Shown in pieces: positions 13,021 through 22,611 of a stretch of 64,000 nucleotides of DNA. The position numbers and the translations under genes are program-made. Below the pieces are notes generated by a model that saw only the letters and a program-made list of their open reading frames with translations, searched no databases and was not told where the DNA came from. This stretch comes from Pseudomonas sp. PDM14. Lineage in GTDB: Bacteria; Pseudomonadota; Gammaproteobacteria; Pseudomonadales; Pseudomonadaceae. Where the stretch lies: contig NZ_JACVAQ010000001.1 of the NCBI RefSeq assembly GCF_014851905.1, positions 558,001 to 622,000 on the forward strand, given 5' to 3'. Position 1 is the first letter of the stretch. Each line of letters opens with the position of its first letter.

Positions 13021-15824
13021 CAGTGAATCTCCCTGCTCGCGGGTGGGGACAGGGCCAGCTTGCCCAGGTTGACCAGCATCATCTGCGTGGCGCCGATCAC
13101 CGTCAGGTACACGCCGAGGTCGAAGAGCATGGCCGTGGCCAACTCGACTTCACCCACCAGTGGCAGCTCGAAATGGCCGAATGCCGAGGTCAGGAATGAG
13201 CGATCAAACACCAGGCTGCCAAGCCCGGTGAACGTGGCAATCAGCACACCGGCACCGGCCATACGCTGGTAATTGAGCGGCATGCGCTGCTCCATCCAGG
13301 CCACGCCGTTGGCGATGTACTGCAGGGCCAGTGCCACGGCGGTGATCAGCCCGGCGATGAAGCCGCCGCCCGGCAGGTTGTGGCCGCGCAGGAAGATGAA
13401 CGCGGAAATCAGCAGCGCCAACGGCAGCAGCAGGCGCGACAGGGTCATCAGGATCAGCGGGTTCTTCGCCAAGGCCCAGCGCCGGCCCTGCGGATCACAC
13501 GTGGGATTGACCATGCGCAGGCCGTCGAGCATGGCGATGACACCCACTGCGGCGATGGCCAGCACGGTAATCTCGCCCAGCGTATCGAAGCCGCGGAAGT
13601 CCACCAGAATCACGTTGACTACGTTGGTGCCACCGCCGCCGCTGACGGCGTTGGCGAGGAAGAATTCGGCGATGCCGGTATCGTAACCGCGAGTCAGCAC
13701 GGCGTAGGCCAGCATGCCGATCATGGTGCCACCGGCACCCGCCAGGAGGAGGTCGCGCAGCACACGCAGGCTGGAGCTCTCCGGCGGCGATACCGACGGC
13801 AGGTAATACAGTGCCAACATCAGCAGAATGATGGTCACCACTTCCACCACCAGTTGGGTCAGGGCCAGATCCGGGGCGGAGAAACGGGCGAAGGCCAGCG
13901 CCACCATCAGGCCGCCGACACCGAGGATCAGCAGCGCGATCAGGCGCTGGCGATGGAAGACCGCGGTGAGGACGCTGCTCACCGCCAGCACCAGCATGCC
14001 CAGGGCAGTGATGCCATCCAGGGGCGTGAGCGGACGATCTCCAACCAGCTGTGGCATCGGCGCCAGGGTCACCACCGTCAGCACCAGGGCGCTGAGCAGC
14101 AGCAACGCCAGGTAGCGCTGCAGCGAGCCATTCTCCAGCAGTGCGGTGAGCCAGGTGGCAGCCGCCACCAGACGCTGCACCGCCTGTTCGAACAGCTCCC
14201 GGGCATTCCACTTCGGCAGTGCTTCGTACCAGCGGAACAATGGTTTGCGGCCGATGTAGATCAGCACACCGCCGACCAGCGCCACGCAGCTCATCATCAG
14301 CGGGAAATTGAAGCCGTGCCAGATCGCCAGGCTGTATTCAGGCAAAGCGCCGCCGAGGCTGGCTTGAGCGGCTACAGCCAGCAGCGGCGCGACCGTGTAG
14401 GCCGGCAGCATGCCCACCAGCATGCAGAGGAACACCAGCACTTCCACCGGCACCTTCATGTAGCGCGGCGGCTCGTGCGGCGGATAGTTGGGCAGGTCCT
14501 TCCTCGGCTCGCCGTTGAAGAACACGTCGTGGATGAAGCGCAGCGAATAGGCCACCGAGAACACCGCCGCGACGGTGGCGGCGACCGGAATCATCCAGTT
14601 GAAGAAACTGCCTTCCAGCGCCTCCTGCAGGGTCTCGCCGAAGAACATTTCCTTGCTCAGGAAGCCGTTGAGCAACGGCACACCGGCCATCGCCGACGAC
14701 GCCACCATCGCCAGCACGGCCGTGTGCGGCATGTACTTCCACAGCCCGCTTAGGCGGCGCAGGTCGCGGCTGCCGGTCTCGTGATCGATGATGCCCGCGG
14801 CCATGAACAGCGAAGCCTTGAAGGTCGCGTGGTTGATGATGTGGAACACTGCGGCGACGTTGGACAGCTGCGAGTCGAGGCCCAGCAGCAGAACGATCAG
14901 GCCCAGGTGGCTGATCGTCGAGTAGGCCAGCAGGCCCTTGAGGTCGTGCTGGAACAGCGCCATGAAGGCGCCGAACAACAGGGTCGCCAGACCGGTCATG
15001 GCGACGAGCTGGAACCACAGGTCGGTGCCGGCCAGCGCCGGATACAGCCGCGCCAGCAGAAACACGCCGGCCTTGACCATGGTCGCCGAATGCAGGTACG
15101 CCGACACCGGGGTCGGCGCCGACATCGCATGGGGCAGCCAGAAGTGGAACGGAAACTGTGCCGACTTGGTGAACGCGCCGAGCAGCACCAGCACCAGTGC
15201 CACCGGATACAGGGCGTGGGTGTGGATCAGCTCGGCCGACGCCAGCACCACGCTCAGCTCGAAGCTGCCGACGATGTGACCGATCAGCAGGATGCCGGCG
15301 AGCAGCGCCAGCCCGCCGCCACCGGTCACCGCCAGCGCCATGCGCGCGCCCTGGCGCGCCTCGCTGTTGTTGCTCCAGAAGCCGATCAGGAGGAACGACG
15401 ACAGGCTGGTCAGCTCCCAGAACGTCAGCATCAGCAGCAGGTTTTCCGACAGCACCACGCCAAGCATGGCACCCATGAACAGCAGGAAATAGGCGAAGAA
15501 CCGGCCTATCGCCTCGCGCTGGGAGAGGTAATAGCGCGCGTAGAGAATCACCAGCAGACCGATGCCGAGGATCAGCAATGCGAAGAGAAAGGACAGGCCG
15601 TCGAGGCGCAGCGACAGATTGAAACCCAGCTGCGTCAGCCAAGGCTGCGAGACCAGCAGCACTTCGCCGGCAAAAATCCGTGGTGCCAACCACAGCAGGA
15701 TGATCAGGCCCAGCAGCGGCGCCACGGCAGCGGCGAAACTGCTGGCCAGGCGGCCATGGCGTTCGAGCAGGACAGGCAGGAAGATGCCGAGAAACGGCAG
15801 TATGACGATGAGCAACAGCTCCAT
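13020..15824 (-). CDS. mrpA: Fused Mrp/Pha antiporter subunits A and B (NuoL-like core)
   Basis: Encodes 934 residues. I start at ATG 15824, which has GGGGAG four bases upstream, giving [15 protein letters not shown]. The first about 780 residues are the NuoL-like MrpA with its roughly 20 helices, including the complex-I-type motif [20 protein letters not shown]. The C-terminal part, including [20 protein letters not shown] and [20 protein letters not shown], corresponds to MrpB, separate in Bacillus but fused in Pseudomonas-type Pha/Sha systems. It is the first gene of the operon mrpA-C-D-E-F-G. The promoter should lie in 15825-15960. Confidence 0.95.
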   Translation of the reverse strand: MELLLIVILPFLGIFLPVLLERHGRLASSFAAAVAPLLGLIILLWLAPRIFAGEVLLVSQPWLTQLGFNLSLRLDGLSFLFALLILGIGLLVILYARYYLSQREAIGRFFAYFLLFMGAMLGVVLSENLLLMLTFWELTSLSSFLLIGFWSNNSEARQGARMALAVTGGGGLALLAGILLIGHIVGSFELSVVLASAELIHTHALYPVALVLVLLGAFTKSAQFPFHFWLPHAMSAPTPVSAYLHSATMVKAGVFLLARLYPALAGTDLWFQLVAMTGLATLLFGAFMALFQHDLKGLLAYSTISHLGLIVLLLGLDSQLSNVAAVFHIINHATFKASLFMAAGIIDHETGSRDLRRLSGLWKYMPHTAVLAMVASSAMAGVPLLNGFLSKEMFFGETLQEALEGSFFNWMIPVAATVAAVFSVAYSLRFIHDVFFNGEPRKDLPNYPPHEPPRYMKVPVEVLVFLCMLVGMLPAYTVAPLLAVAAQASLGGALPEYSLAIWHGFNFPLMMSCVALVGGVLIYIGRKPLFRWYEALPKWNARELFEQAVQRLVAAATWLTALLENGSLQRYLALLLLSALVLTVVTLAPMPQLVGDRPLTPLDGITALGMLVLAVSSVLTAVFHRQRLIALLILGVGGLMVALAFARFSAPDLALTQLVVEVVTIILLMLALYYLPSVSPPESSSLRVLRDLLLAGAGGTMIGMLAYAVLTRGYDTGIAEFFLANAVSGGGGTNVVNVILVDFRGFDTLGEITVLAIAAVGVIAMLDGLRMVNPTCDPQGRRWALAKNPLILMTLSRLLLPLALLISAFIFLRGHNLPGGGFIAGLITAVALALQYIANGVAWMEQRMPLNYQRMAGAGVLIATFTGLGSLVFDRSFLTSAFGHFELPLVGEVELATAMLFDLGVYLTVIGATQMMLVNLGKLALSPPASREIH

Positions 15825-15958
15825 GAATCTCCCCTGTCCCAGGCCCGGGTCACACACGACCGGGGCAAATCTTCTCTGTCCTCGCGTACCGATCCATTGA
15901 CGGCGAAAGGCTGGCAGCGATTATCCCTAACTATCAGAAGCAAGTCCTGGATAAATTA

Positions 15959-16261
15959 TTACATTGTGCATAGCGTCTTTGACCCAGGCCGAGAATAGAT
16001 TACGCCAGTGTCTTGAACCGCTCTGCAGCTGCCGTCTCTCCCAACGTGCCCTTGCTGCGACATGCCTGCAAAGGGGGCATCGGGGAACAGAAACAGCGCC
16101 AGGGTGATGCCGTGCTTCTGGAGCCTCATCTTCACCCATACCTCGGCCGCCATCACTCCTCGGGGATACAGGTAATGGCAGAAGTAGGCGCACTTGCCGT
16201 CCGCGCCGAGCCACGGGGTGTGCATCTGACTGAACCGCTTGATCGAGTGGATGACGCACAC
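15959..16261 (-). CDS. Possible small gene or remnant, unknown
   Basis: A 100-residue frame whose middle (HTPWLGADGKCAYFCHY, GVMAAEVWVKMRLQ) reads like real protein, while the last 25 residues do not. No ribosome binding site is seen ahead of the ATG at 16261, and codon use is less biased than in neighbouring genes. It may be a fragment of a decayed gene. I cannot assign a family. Confidence 0.3.
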   Translation of the reverse strand: MCVIHSIKRFSQMHTPWLGADGKCAYFCHYLYPRGVMAAEVWVKMRLQKHGITLALFLFPDAPFAGMSQQGHVGRDGSCRAVQDTGVIYSRPGSKTLCTM

Positions 16262-16308
16262 CTGTCAGGCGACATTCGCGACGCGCCCGCGAGAGCTCTG
16301 AGCGCTGA

Positions 16309-16476
16309 AGAATCGACCTCGAGCAGGCGGCCGAGCTGCGCCGTTTTGGCGTACTGCAGGTACTGCCGCTGCTGGCAGACTCAGCCATCTCGAACGGCGC
16401 GCCACGGAAGCAGTTTGGTACGGTATCGCTCACTGTCCTGCTGCGCGGGCGCGAGAAGATGCCTGCACCTGCCTGA
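16309..16476 (+). pseudogene. Possible C-terminal fragment of a lost gene
   Basis: Directly after a stop at 16306, a + strand frame reads IDLEQAAELRRFGVLQVLPL and continues for about 55 residues through NGAPRKQFGTVSLTVLLRGR to TGA 16474-16476. The composition is that of a typical Pseudomonas protein end, but there is no start codon with a ribosome binding site and no upstream domain. It is probably the tail of a gene removed by deletion. The family is not recognised. Confidence 0.3.
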
Positions 16477-16532
16477 AGAGCGTTACGGATGATGCCCCGC
16501 CATTAATCGGCGCCAGGGGCGACACAAACAGA

Positions 16533-16556
16533 AAGGCCCGGCGATTGCCGGGCCTT
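16533..16556 (-). terminator. Rho-independent terminator of the SlyB-like gene
   Basis: A ten-base-pair stem AAGGCCCGGC/GCCGGGCCTT with a four-base loop; on the minus strand it is followed by a T-rich run (TTTCTGTTT). It lies 26 bases beyond the stop of the lipoprotein gene. Confidence 0.85.
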
Positions 16557-16581
16557 GTCACTGCATGGCCGTATCAGCGCA

Positions 16582-17046
16582 TCAGTGCGCGACGCGGCTG
16601 GTACCGTCGACACTCATGATGCGTACGCGTTCGCCGACGCGGAATATCTCGTTTTCCTGCACTTGCTGTACATAGGCACGCAGGGTGCCGTCGTCCTCGC
16701 GCACGGTGATCTCCACGCCCTGGGTGCGGGTGATGCCTTCTTCGGTCATCGAGCCGAGCAGGCCGCCTGCCACCGCGCCGATTACCGCAGCCACTGCCGA
16801 GCCACGCCCGCCGCCGATACCGCTACCGGCGACACCGCCGACCACCGCGCCAGCGCCAGCGCCGATCGGGGTCTTGGTGCCCTCGATCTTCACCGGGCGC
16901 AGGGATTCGATGGTGCCCATGCGCACGGTCTGCACCTTGCGCGCCTCGTCGCGGCTGTAGCTGTCGCCGGACAGGTTGGATGCGCAGCCGCCCAATACGA
17001 CGGTCAGACCGAGAAACAGGGCAGTCAACAGTTTGGTATTACGCAT
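16582..17046 (-). CDS. SlyB-like outer-membrane lipoprotein (glycine zipper 2TM)
   Basis: Encodes 154 residues, the usual length of SlyB/Pcp-type lipoproteins. The signal peptide MRNTKLLTALFLGLTVVLGG is followed by Cys21 (lipobox L-G-G-C). A glycine-zipper hairpin at about 61-98 (GAGAGAVVGGVAGSGIGGG, then AAVIGAVAGGLLGS) is the family hallmark, and the C-terminal half has the VREDDGTLRAYVQ beta region. Members are Mg2+- or stress-regulated envelope lipoproteins of uncertain role. It is a single gene with its own terminator. Confidence 0.9.
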   Translation of the reverse strand: MRNTKLLTALFLGLTVVLGGCASNLSGDSYSRDEARKVQTVRMGTIESLRPVKIEGTKTPIGAGAGAVVGGVAGSGIGGGRGSAVAAVIGAVAGGLLGSMTEEGITRTQGVEITVREDDGTLRAYVQQVQENEIFRVGERVRIMSVDGTSRVAH

Positions 17047-17206
17047 AGGATTCTCTCCGTTATGAGGCAGTACCCATTAGACAGCGGCGCCACGCGCCTG
17101 TCACCCGCTGTTGCCGTGTTGTGCAGAGCCTGGGTGCGACATCGGGTCCGGTAGGCAGTCGTCACGCCCTGGCGCAGGATGGTTTCGATTTCTTCGAGAC
17201 TCCGCC

Positions 17207-17449
17207 ATGGACTACTTCATAGTCGCCATCACCACCTTCGCCGGTCTGTACTTCCACTGGTGGATCTACGTGCGCATCCGCCGCTGGATGGACCGCGACC
17301 TGGCACTGTCGATGGCGGCCGGTGACCCGGCCATGCAGGTCTACATGCTCGATTGCCTGGCCCAGGCCAAGGCCCAAGGCATACGCCGGGGCAAGCTGGA
17401 GGACTGGCTGCACCAGGCGGCCTGCGACTACCTGCAGCGCCGCGGTTAG
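17207..17449 (+). CDS. Small membrane-anchored protein, unknown
   Basis: Encodes 80 residues from ATG 17207 (MDYFIVAITTFAGLYFHWWI). One N-terminal membrane helix (3-22) is followed by a basic RIRRWMDRD and a helical cytosolic tail rich in Ala, Gln and Arg. Conserved-hypothetical proteins of this type occur beside the glycerate kinase gene in Pseudomonas as far as I recall. Its stop overlaps the convergent stop of the kinase gene by four bases. Confidence 0.75.
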   Translation: MDYFIVAITTFAGLYFHWWIYVRIRRWMDRDLALSMAAGDPAMQVYMLDCLAQAKAQGIRRGKLEDWLHQAACDYLQRRG

Positions 17450-18579
17450 CCCCGCGCCAGCCGCCACAAACGGGCCAGATCACAGGCCCGCGCCTGCAAC
17501 TCGAGCGCCGCACCGCTCATGGCCTGCTCAAGGCTCTGCGGCCCGGAAGTCAGGCTGAAAGCCGCCTCGATACCCGCCGCGTACACCGCCTGATAGCCTT
17601 CGCCGAGGCTGCCAGCCAGCGCGATGACCGGCACGCCTGCGGCGCGAGCCACGCGCGCCACGCCCACCGGCGTCTTGCCATGCAGGCTCTGGGAGTCCAG
17701 CTGCCCTTCCCCGGTAATCACCAGATCGGCGCCCTGCACCGCCTCGGCCAGACCCGACAGCTCGGCGACCAACTCGATACCCGGGCGAAAGCTCGCCTGC
17801 AAGAAGGCCCTGGCGGCGAAACCCAGGCCGCCTGCCGCGCCGACGCCCGGCTGCTGGCTGTGGTCTTCACCCAGCGTCGCTGCCACTACGCGTGCATAGC
17901 ACTCGAGGGCCGCATCCAGCGCTTCGACCTGCTGCGCATTGGCGCCCTTCTGCGGGCCGAACACATGAGAAGCACCGCGCGGGCCGCACAACGGGTTGTC
18001 GACATCAGCAGCGATTTCCACCCGCGCCTGCAACAGGCGAGAGTCCATGCCACTGACGTCGATGCGCGCCAGACGAGCCAGCGCCGCGCCACCAGGCGGC
18101 AGCTCGCGGTCGTGGGCATCGAAGAAACGCACACCGAGGCCCTGCAGCAGGCCGCAGCCGCCATCGTTGGTGGCGCTACCGCCAAGGCCGAGGATGATGC
18201 GCCGGGCGCCGGCATCCAGCGCCGCGCGGATCAGCTCGCCGGTGCCGTAGCTGCTGGTAATGGTGGCGTCACGGCGTTCGCGCGGCACCCAGTGCAACCC
18301 ACTGGCAGCGGCCATTTCCAGCACCGCGGTGCCTTCGCCGAGCCAGCCCCAGTGAGCCGGCACCGGTTCGCCGAGCGGCCCGCGCACCGTGCATTCGCGG
18401 CGTTCGCCACCGGTGGCAGCGAGCACGGCGTCGACCGTACCCTCGCCGCCGTCGGCCATTGGCCGCAACAGTACCTGCGCGTCGGGAAACACCTGCTGCC
18501 AGCCGCGGGCGATGGCCGCCGCCACGTCGGGCGCGGAAAGACTCTCCTTGAAAGAGTCCGGAGCGATGACGATCTTCAT
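17446..18579 (-). CDS. Glycerate kinase (GlxK/GarK type I)
   Basis: Encodes 377 residues starting MKIVIAPDSFKESLSAPDVA at 18579, the highly conserved N-terminus of bacterial glycerate kinases; an upstream extension lacks family similarity. Further signatures are MADGGEGTVDA near 45 and the GLGGSATNDGGCG phosphate-binding region near 130. It phosphorylates D-glycerate using ATP, probably to 2-phosphoglycerate as in GarK. It lies 48 bases after the gene of a GntP permease and downstream of a CdaR-type regulator, forming a glycerate (glucarate/galactarate-derived) use locus. Confidence 0.93.
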   Translation of the reverse strand: MKIVIAPDSFKESLSAPDVAAAIARGWQQVFPDAQVLLRPMADGGEGTVDAVLAATGGERRECTVRGPLGEPVPAHWGWLGEGTAVLEMAAASGLHWVPRERRDATITSSYGTGELIRAALDAGARRIILGLGGSATNDGGCGLLQGLGVRFFDAHDRELPPGGAALARLARIDVSGMDSRLLQARVEIAADVDNPLCGPRGASHVFGPQKGANAQQVEALDAALECYARVVAATLGEDHSQQPGVGAAGGLGFAARAFLQASFRPGIELVAELSGLAEAVQGADLVITGEGQLDSQSLHGKTPVGVARVARAAGVPVIALAGSLGEGYQAVYAAGIEAAFSLTSGPQSLEQAMSGAALELQARACDLARLWRLARG

Positions 18580-18627
18580 GACAAACCCTGAGTGAACGCG
18601 ACGCGCCGGAGCGCGCCGCCGAGTCAA

Positions 18628-19986
18628 TTACAACAGAACCAGGCTGAGCAGCCAGACGGTGATGATGCCGGCCAAGCCCTGGATCAGGGTGGCGACGGTC
18701 TGCGCGCGGTAGGCCACGGCCACCGGCATGCGGCTGAACTGGGTGACGACCCAGAAGAAGCTGTCGTTGGCGTGGGACACGGTCATCGCGCCGGCGCCAA
18801 TGGCCATCACGGTGAGTACGCGGCCCATCTCGCTGTCCAGACCGAGTTGGCCGAGCATCGGCGCGACCAGTGCCGAGGTGGTGACCAGCGCCACGGTGGT
18901 CGAGCCCTGAGCGCTCTTCAGCGCAGCGGCGACCACGAACGGCATGAACAGGCCAATACCCAGGGCCGACAGGGTGCTGCCCAGGTAGTCGCCCAACGGC
19001 GTGACCTTGAGGATCGCGCCGAATGCACCACCGGCACCGGTGATCAGCAGAATCGGCGCGGCCTGAACCAGGCCCTCGACCACGTGATCATGGAACTCCT
19101 TGCGCTTGGCCTCGCTCTTGAGCAGCGTGCAGGCCAACGCCAGGCCGACCAGCAGAGCCACCACTGGCTGGCCGAGGAAGGTCAGCGTGGTGAGGATGGA
19201 GCCATCGCCGAACGGCTTGCTCGGGAATACCGCGATCGAGCCCAGGCAGATCAGCAGGATCGGCACGAAAATCGGCGCGAAAGCCTGGAAGGCACTCGGC
19301 AGCTTGCCGTAGCGCGCCCTCAGCTCGGCGAAGTCCTCGGCGGCTGGCAGCGGCAGACCGTCGTCTTCCAGCGCGATGTCCTTGCCGATGAAGCGGTTGG
19401 CCCAGAGCATGCCGGCCAGGGCAGTGACCAACGAGACCACCAGGCCGACCGCGATCACCAGACCGAGGCTGGATTCCAGGCCCAGGTTACCGGCCGCAGC
19501 GATCGGGCCCGGGGTCGGCGGAACAAAGGTGTGGGTGGCGTAGAGGCCGGTTGCCAGAGCCACGCTCATCGCCACCACCGAAACCTTCATGCGGGCGGCC
19601 AGGGCGTTCTTCAGCGAGTTGAGAATGACGTAGCCGGAATCGCAGAACACCGGGATCGACACCAGGTAGCCGATGATCGACATGGTCAGGGTCGGGAAGC
19701 GCTCGCCGAGCAGCCTGATCACGGTTTCCGCCATGGTGATGGCCGCACCGCTGCGCTCGAGGATCACGCCGATCACGGTGCCGAGGACGATGACGATACC
19801 GATGTAACCCAGGATGCTGCCGAAACCACCGGTGATGGTCTTGACGATTTCCGCGCTGGGTAGTTGGTAGGCGAAGCCGGCGATGAAGGCGGCGGCAAGT
19901 AAAGCGAGAAAGGGATGCAGCTTGAGACGGGTAGTCGCCATCACGATGAACGCGATCAGCGCTACCAGGATCAGGACCAGGATCAT
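18628..19986 (-). CDS. GntP-family permease (gluconate/glycerate type)
   Basis: Encodes 452 residues with 12-14 membrane helices. GntP family marks include the SIPVFCDSGYVILNSL segment near 110 and the C-terminal SHANDSFFWVV. Placement directly before a glycerate kinase gene and after a CdaR-type regulator gene indicates uptake of glycerate or a related sugar acid by proton symport in the inner membrane. A palindromic site (20094-20109) about 108 bases upstream of its start is a candidate operator. Confidence 0.92.
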   Translation of the reverse strand: MILVLILVALIAFIVMATTRLKLHPFLALLAAAFIAGFAYQLPSAEIVKTITGGFGSILGYIGIVIVLGTVIGVILERSGAAITMAETVIRLLGERFPTLTMSIIGYLVSIPVFCDSGYVILNSLKNALAARMKVSVVAMSVALATGLYATHTFVPPTPGPIAAAGNLGLESSLGLVIAVGLVVSLVTALAGMLWANRFIGKDIALEDDGLPLPAAEDFAELRARYGKLPSAFQAFAPIFVPILLICLGSIAVFPSKPFGDGSILTTLTFLGQPVVALLVGLALACTLLKSEAKRKEFHDHVVEGLVQAAPILLITGAGGAFGAILKVTPLGDYLGSTLSALGIGLFMPFVVAAALKSAQGSTTVALVTTSALVAPMLGQLGLDSEMGRVLTVMAIGAGAMTVSHANDSFFWVVTQFSRMPVAVAYRAQTVATLIQGLAGIITVWLLSLVLL

Positions 19987-20093
19987 GGCCTATTCCTCAA
20001 TTGTTGTTATTAGGGGCCGCCATTGTGGAACGGCATGGGTGGCGGAATCCCTATGCGAACGCCCTGGACCGACTATCCCTTGCCATCGACCTT

Positions 20094-20109
20094 TTGTGCA
20101 CTTGCACAA
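20094..20109. promoter_or_regulatory. Candidate operator of the CdaR-type regulator
   Basis: TTGTGCACTTGCACAA: perfect six-base arms TTGTGC/GCACAA around ACTT. It sits between the end of the regulator gene and the start of the permease gene, where a substrate-responsive activator would act on the permease-kinase operon. Assignment to this regulator is by position. Confidence 0.6.
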
Positions 20110-21198
20110 TCATTCATCCAGCAGGTCGAGGCCCAACGTGAACAGCAGGCGTTGATCGCGCCGGGCCAGGTCCAGACCGCTGAGTTCGGCGATCCGCTCC
20201 AACCTGTAGCGTAGCGTGTTGCGATGGATGCCCAGCTCGTCGGCGCACGCCTGCGGATGGCCGTCGTGTCGGCACCAGGCCGCCAGTGTTTCGCGCAGCT
20301 GACCTTGGGCGTCCTGCGCCAGCACCCGGCGCAGCGGCGCCAGCCAGCGCTGCAGGGACCAGTCGTTGCGGCGACCGTGTAGCAGTGCCTGCAGGCGATA
20401 ATCGTCCAGGCGCAGCAGGCGCTCCGCCGGCTTGTGCACCTGGGCGTACGCCTGCAGGTTGCGCAGCGCCAGGGCTGCTTCGCGCAGGTCGCTGAAGTCA
20501 TGCAGTGCGTCGCTGAGCAGCAGGCGCTGGATGCCGGCCGCGCGCGCATCGAACTGCGCCAGCCAGCCGGCATCATCGCGACCACTCTGGTACGGGCGGC
20601 ACAGCAACAGCTGGCGCACCCCGACCGGGCCGCATTGCTCCGCCTTGCCGGCCAGTCCAGCCAGCACACGAGACTGCTCGCCCTCCTCGCCCAGCTCCAG
20701 CACCACCAATTGCCGCGGCCAGCTCAATGCGAGGCCGATGCGCTCGGCTTCAGCGGCCAGCTGGGCGAGGCTGACGCTGGAGTCGGACAGCTGGCGCAAC
20801 CAGGTTTCCAACTGGTGCCGCTGCCAGTGCCGCTCGGCCTGTAGCTGGCGCTGCTCGACCAGCATTTCGGCGGCCATGCGCACCAGTTCCGCATACGGGC
20901 GCACCGTATCCGGCGCACCGGTGATGCCGAGCACGCCAATCAGCTGCTCGGCATGCAGCAGCGGCAGATTGACCCCAGGCTTGACCCCGCGCAGGCACGC
21001 AGCGGCTTGTTCGTCGATCTCCACCACCCGCCGGTTGGCCAGCACCAGCTGAGCGCCCTCGTGGCGAGTGTGCAAGCGCTGCGGATCACCACTGCCGATG
21101 ATCATGCCTTGGGCATCCATGACATTGATGTTGTGCGGCAAAATGGCCATGGCCCGGTCGACGATGTGCTGCGCCAGGGTGGAGTCGAGTTCGAGCAT
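20110..21198 (-). CDS. cdaR: CdaR/SdaR-family transcriptional regulator of sugar-acid use
   Basis: Encodes 362 residues. The N-terminal about 130 residues (LDSTLAQHIVDRAMAILPHN, then VMDAQGMIIGSGDPQR) are the putative sugar diacid recognition domain; the C-terminus (ADELGIHRNTLRYRLERIAE) is the PucR-type helix-turn-helix. Proteins with this architecture activate glucarate, galactarate and glycerate genes when glycerate is present. It lies immediately upstream of the GntP permease and glycerate kinase genes on the same strand, its presumed targets. Confidence 0.92.
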   Translation of the reverse strand: MLELDSTLAQHIVDRAMAILPHNINVMDAQGMIIGSGDPQRLHTRHEGAQLVLANRRVVEIDEQAAACLRGVKPGVNLPLLHAEQLIGVLGITGAPDTVRPYAELVRMAAEMLVEQRQLQAERHWQRHQLETWLRQLSDSSVSLAQLAAEAERIGLALSWPRQLVVLELGEEGEQSRVLAGLAGKAEQCGPVGVRQLLLCRPYQSGRDDAGWLAQFDARAAGIQRLLLSDALHDFSDLREAALALRNLQAYAQVHKPAERLLRLDDYRLQALLHGRRNDWSLQRWLAPLRRVLAQDAQGQLRETLAAWCRHDGHPQACADELGIHRNTLRYRLERIAELSGLDLARRDQRLLFTLGLDLLDE

Positions 21199-21226
21199 GC
21201 GGGAGCCTCCGGGTCGGAGGCTAAGT

Positions 21227-21874
21227 TTAGGGGGCTAGACGCTCGCGCAACCAGCCACTTTCCACCTGCCGGTAATTGAGACGGTCATGCAGACGGCTGG
21301 AACGGCCCTGCCAGAATTCGATGCGCTCGGGCAGCAGGCGATAGCCGCCCCAGTGCCGCGGGCACTGCGGAGCGCGATCGAGGAAGCGCTTTTCCGTTTC
21401 GGCCAACAAGCCTTCCAGCTCGGCACGGTCCCGAATCACCCGACTCTGCGGCGACGCCCAGGCACCGATGCGGCTGCCCAGCGGACGCACCTGAAAATAG
21501 GTATCGGACTCTTCGGCCGTGACCTTCTCCACCCGCCCTTCGATGCGCACCTGGCGCTCCAGGCTCGGCCAGAAGAAAGTCATGGCAGCGAACGGGCGCG
21601 CCGCCAGCTGCTCGCCCTTGGCGCTGTCGTAATTGCTGAAGAAGGTGAAGCCGCGCTCGTCGAGGCCCTTGAGCAACAGCACGCGGCAATGCGGGCGACC
21701 GTCGGCATCGACGGTGGCCAGCGTCATCGCGTTGGGTTCGACCGGCAACTGCTCGGTCTTCACCGCCTCACCGAACCACTGATGAAACAGGGCAAACGGT
21801 TCGGCCGGGGCTTGCGCCTCGCTGAGCCCGTCACGGGTGTAGTCGCGACGCATGTCGGCTAGGGACTGGGCCAT
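21227..21874 (-). CDS. pdxH: Pyridoxine/pyridoxamine 5'-phosphate oxidase
   Basis: Encodes 215 residues, the normal length. PdxH features are [20 protein letters not shown] near 64-83, the FMN phosphate-binding residues in [18 protein letters not shown] near 100-117, and the C-terminal [10 protein letters not shown]...[10 protein letters not shown]. The enzyme oxidises PNP or PMP to pyridoxal 5'-phosphate with FMN and oxygen in the cytosol. It is a single gene situated between a regulator and an OmpA-type lipoprotein, an order also present in P. aeruginosa as I recall. Confidence 0.97.
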   Translation of the reverse strand: MAQSLADMRRDYTRDGLSEAQAPAEPFALFHQWFGEAVKTEQLPVEPNAMTLATVDADGRPHCRVLLLKGLDERGFTFFSNYDSAKGEQLAARPFAAMTFFWPSLERQVRIEGRVEKVTAEESDTYFQVRPLGSRIGAWASPQSRVIRDRAELEGLLAETEKRFLDRAPQCPRHWGGYRLLPERIEFWQGRSSRLHDRLNYRQVESGWLRERLAP

Positions 21875-21904
21875 GCTGCTCTCCTTCAGACTGATGGCCC
21901 CAGC

Positions 21905-22594
21905 TTACTTGGCCTTGGTGCTGCTGACTTGATCTGTGGCAGCTTTGGCTACGGTCGGCTGGCTGTACTGGGCGAGCAGCGCAACCAGGGTCTCACGCGG
22001 GGTCAGGAGGATTTCCACGCGGCGGTTCAGCGAGCGGCCTTCGGCGCTGTCGTTGGCCGCACGCGGCATGTCCGAGCCGACGCCGCGCAGCAGCAGACGA
22101 TCACGCTGCAGACCGCTGAGGCGGAAGATCGAGGCGACGGCCTTGGCACGGTCTTCGCTGAGCTTGCGGTTGGCTTCCAGCTGGCCGCTGCTGTCGGCGT
22201 GGCCGAGGATCAGCACGGCGGTAAGCGGATCCTGCTCGAGCATCTTGGCCACGCGGGTGAACGGGCCGAGTACCGCCGGCATCAACATGCTCGGGCGGTC
22301 CGGGTTGAACGAGCTTTGCACCGGCGCGGTCACCACCAGCACGTTCTCACGGCGCTCCAGCTCCATCGGCGTGTCTTTCAGCGCTTCGCGCAGACGCGGC
22401 TCGTACTCGTCGAGCCAGGCGTGAGTGACCTTCTTGTCGATCTTCGGCGGTGCCTCGGCAACCTTCTTCTCACTGCTGCCGAACGGCCACCAACTGCTCT
22501 TGCCGCTGTCGGCGGACTGCTTGTCCGAGTTGCCGGCACAGGCGGCGAGGCTGGCGCAGAACAGCAGAACGAGAAGTTTGGAGTGTGCAGGCAT
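21905..22594 (-). CDS. OmpA-family lipoprotein (peptidoglycan binding)
   Basis: Encodes 229 residues: lipoprotein signal with lipobox LAAC (Cys19), a polar linker, and a C-terminal OmpA domain from about 85 on. The peptidoglycan-contact motif appears as GHADSSGQLEANRKLSEDRA followed by NRRVEILL. The initial beta strand region is VLVVTAPVQSSFNPDRPSML. It is likely anchored in the outer membrane and bound to peptidoglycan. It lies 30 bases upstream of pdxH on the same strand and may be co-transcribed. Confidence 0.9.
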   Translation of the reverse strand: MPAHSKLLVLLFCASLAACAGNSDKQSADSGKSSWWPFGSSEKKVAEAPPKIDKKVTHAWLDEYEPRLREALKDTPMELERRENVLVVTAPVQSSFNPDRPSMLMPAVLGPFTRVAKMLEQDPLTAVLILGHADSSGQLEANRKLSEDRAKAVASIFRLSGLQRDRLLLRGVGSDMPRAANDSAEGRSLNRRVEILLTPRETLVALLAQYSQPTVAKAATDQVSSTKAK

Positions 22595-22611
22595 GATCGA
22601 TTCCTAAAAAG

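Larger units (their letters stand above)
15825..16532. other. Intergenic stretch with possible gene remnants
   Basis: Just upstream of mrpA (15900-15960) the sequence becomes AT-rich and probably holds its promoter. Beyond that no intact gene is convincing. Two stretches have protein-like content: a minus-strand frame at 15959-16261 and a + strand frame at 16309-16476, listed separately. The rest shows nothing I can name. Confidence 0.5.

Noticed and set aside
13380..15998. Long + strand frames opposite mrpA (13380-14753 and 14781-15998)
   Set aside because: Antisense shadows: Gln/His/Arg-rich, no recognisable domain, and the minus strand carries a clear Mrp subunit.
18592..19863. 423-residue + strand frame opposite the GntP permease gene
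   Set aside because: Antisense to a membrane protein with full family motifs; composition is Gln/His/Arg-rich.
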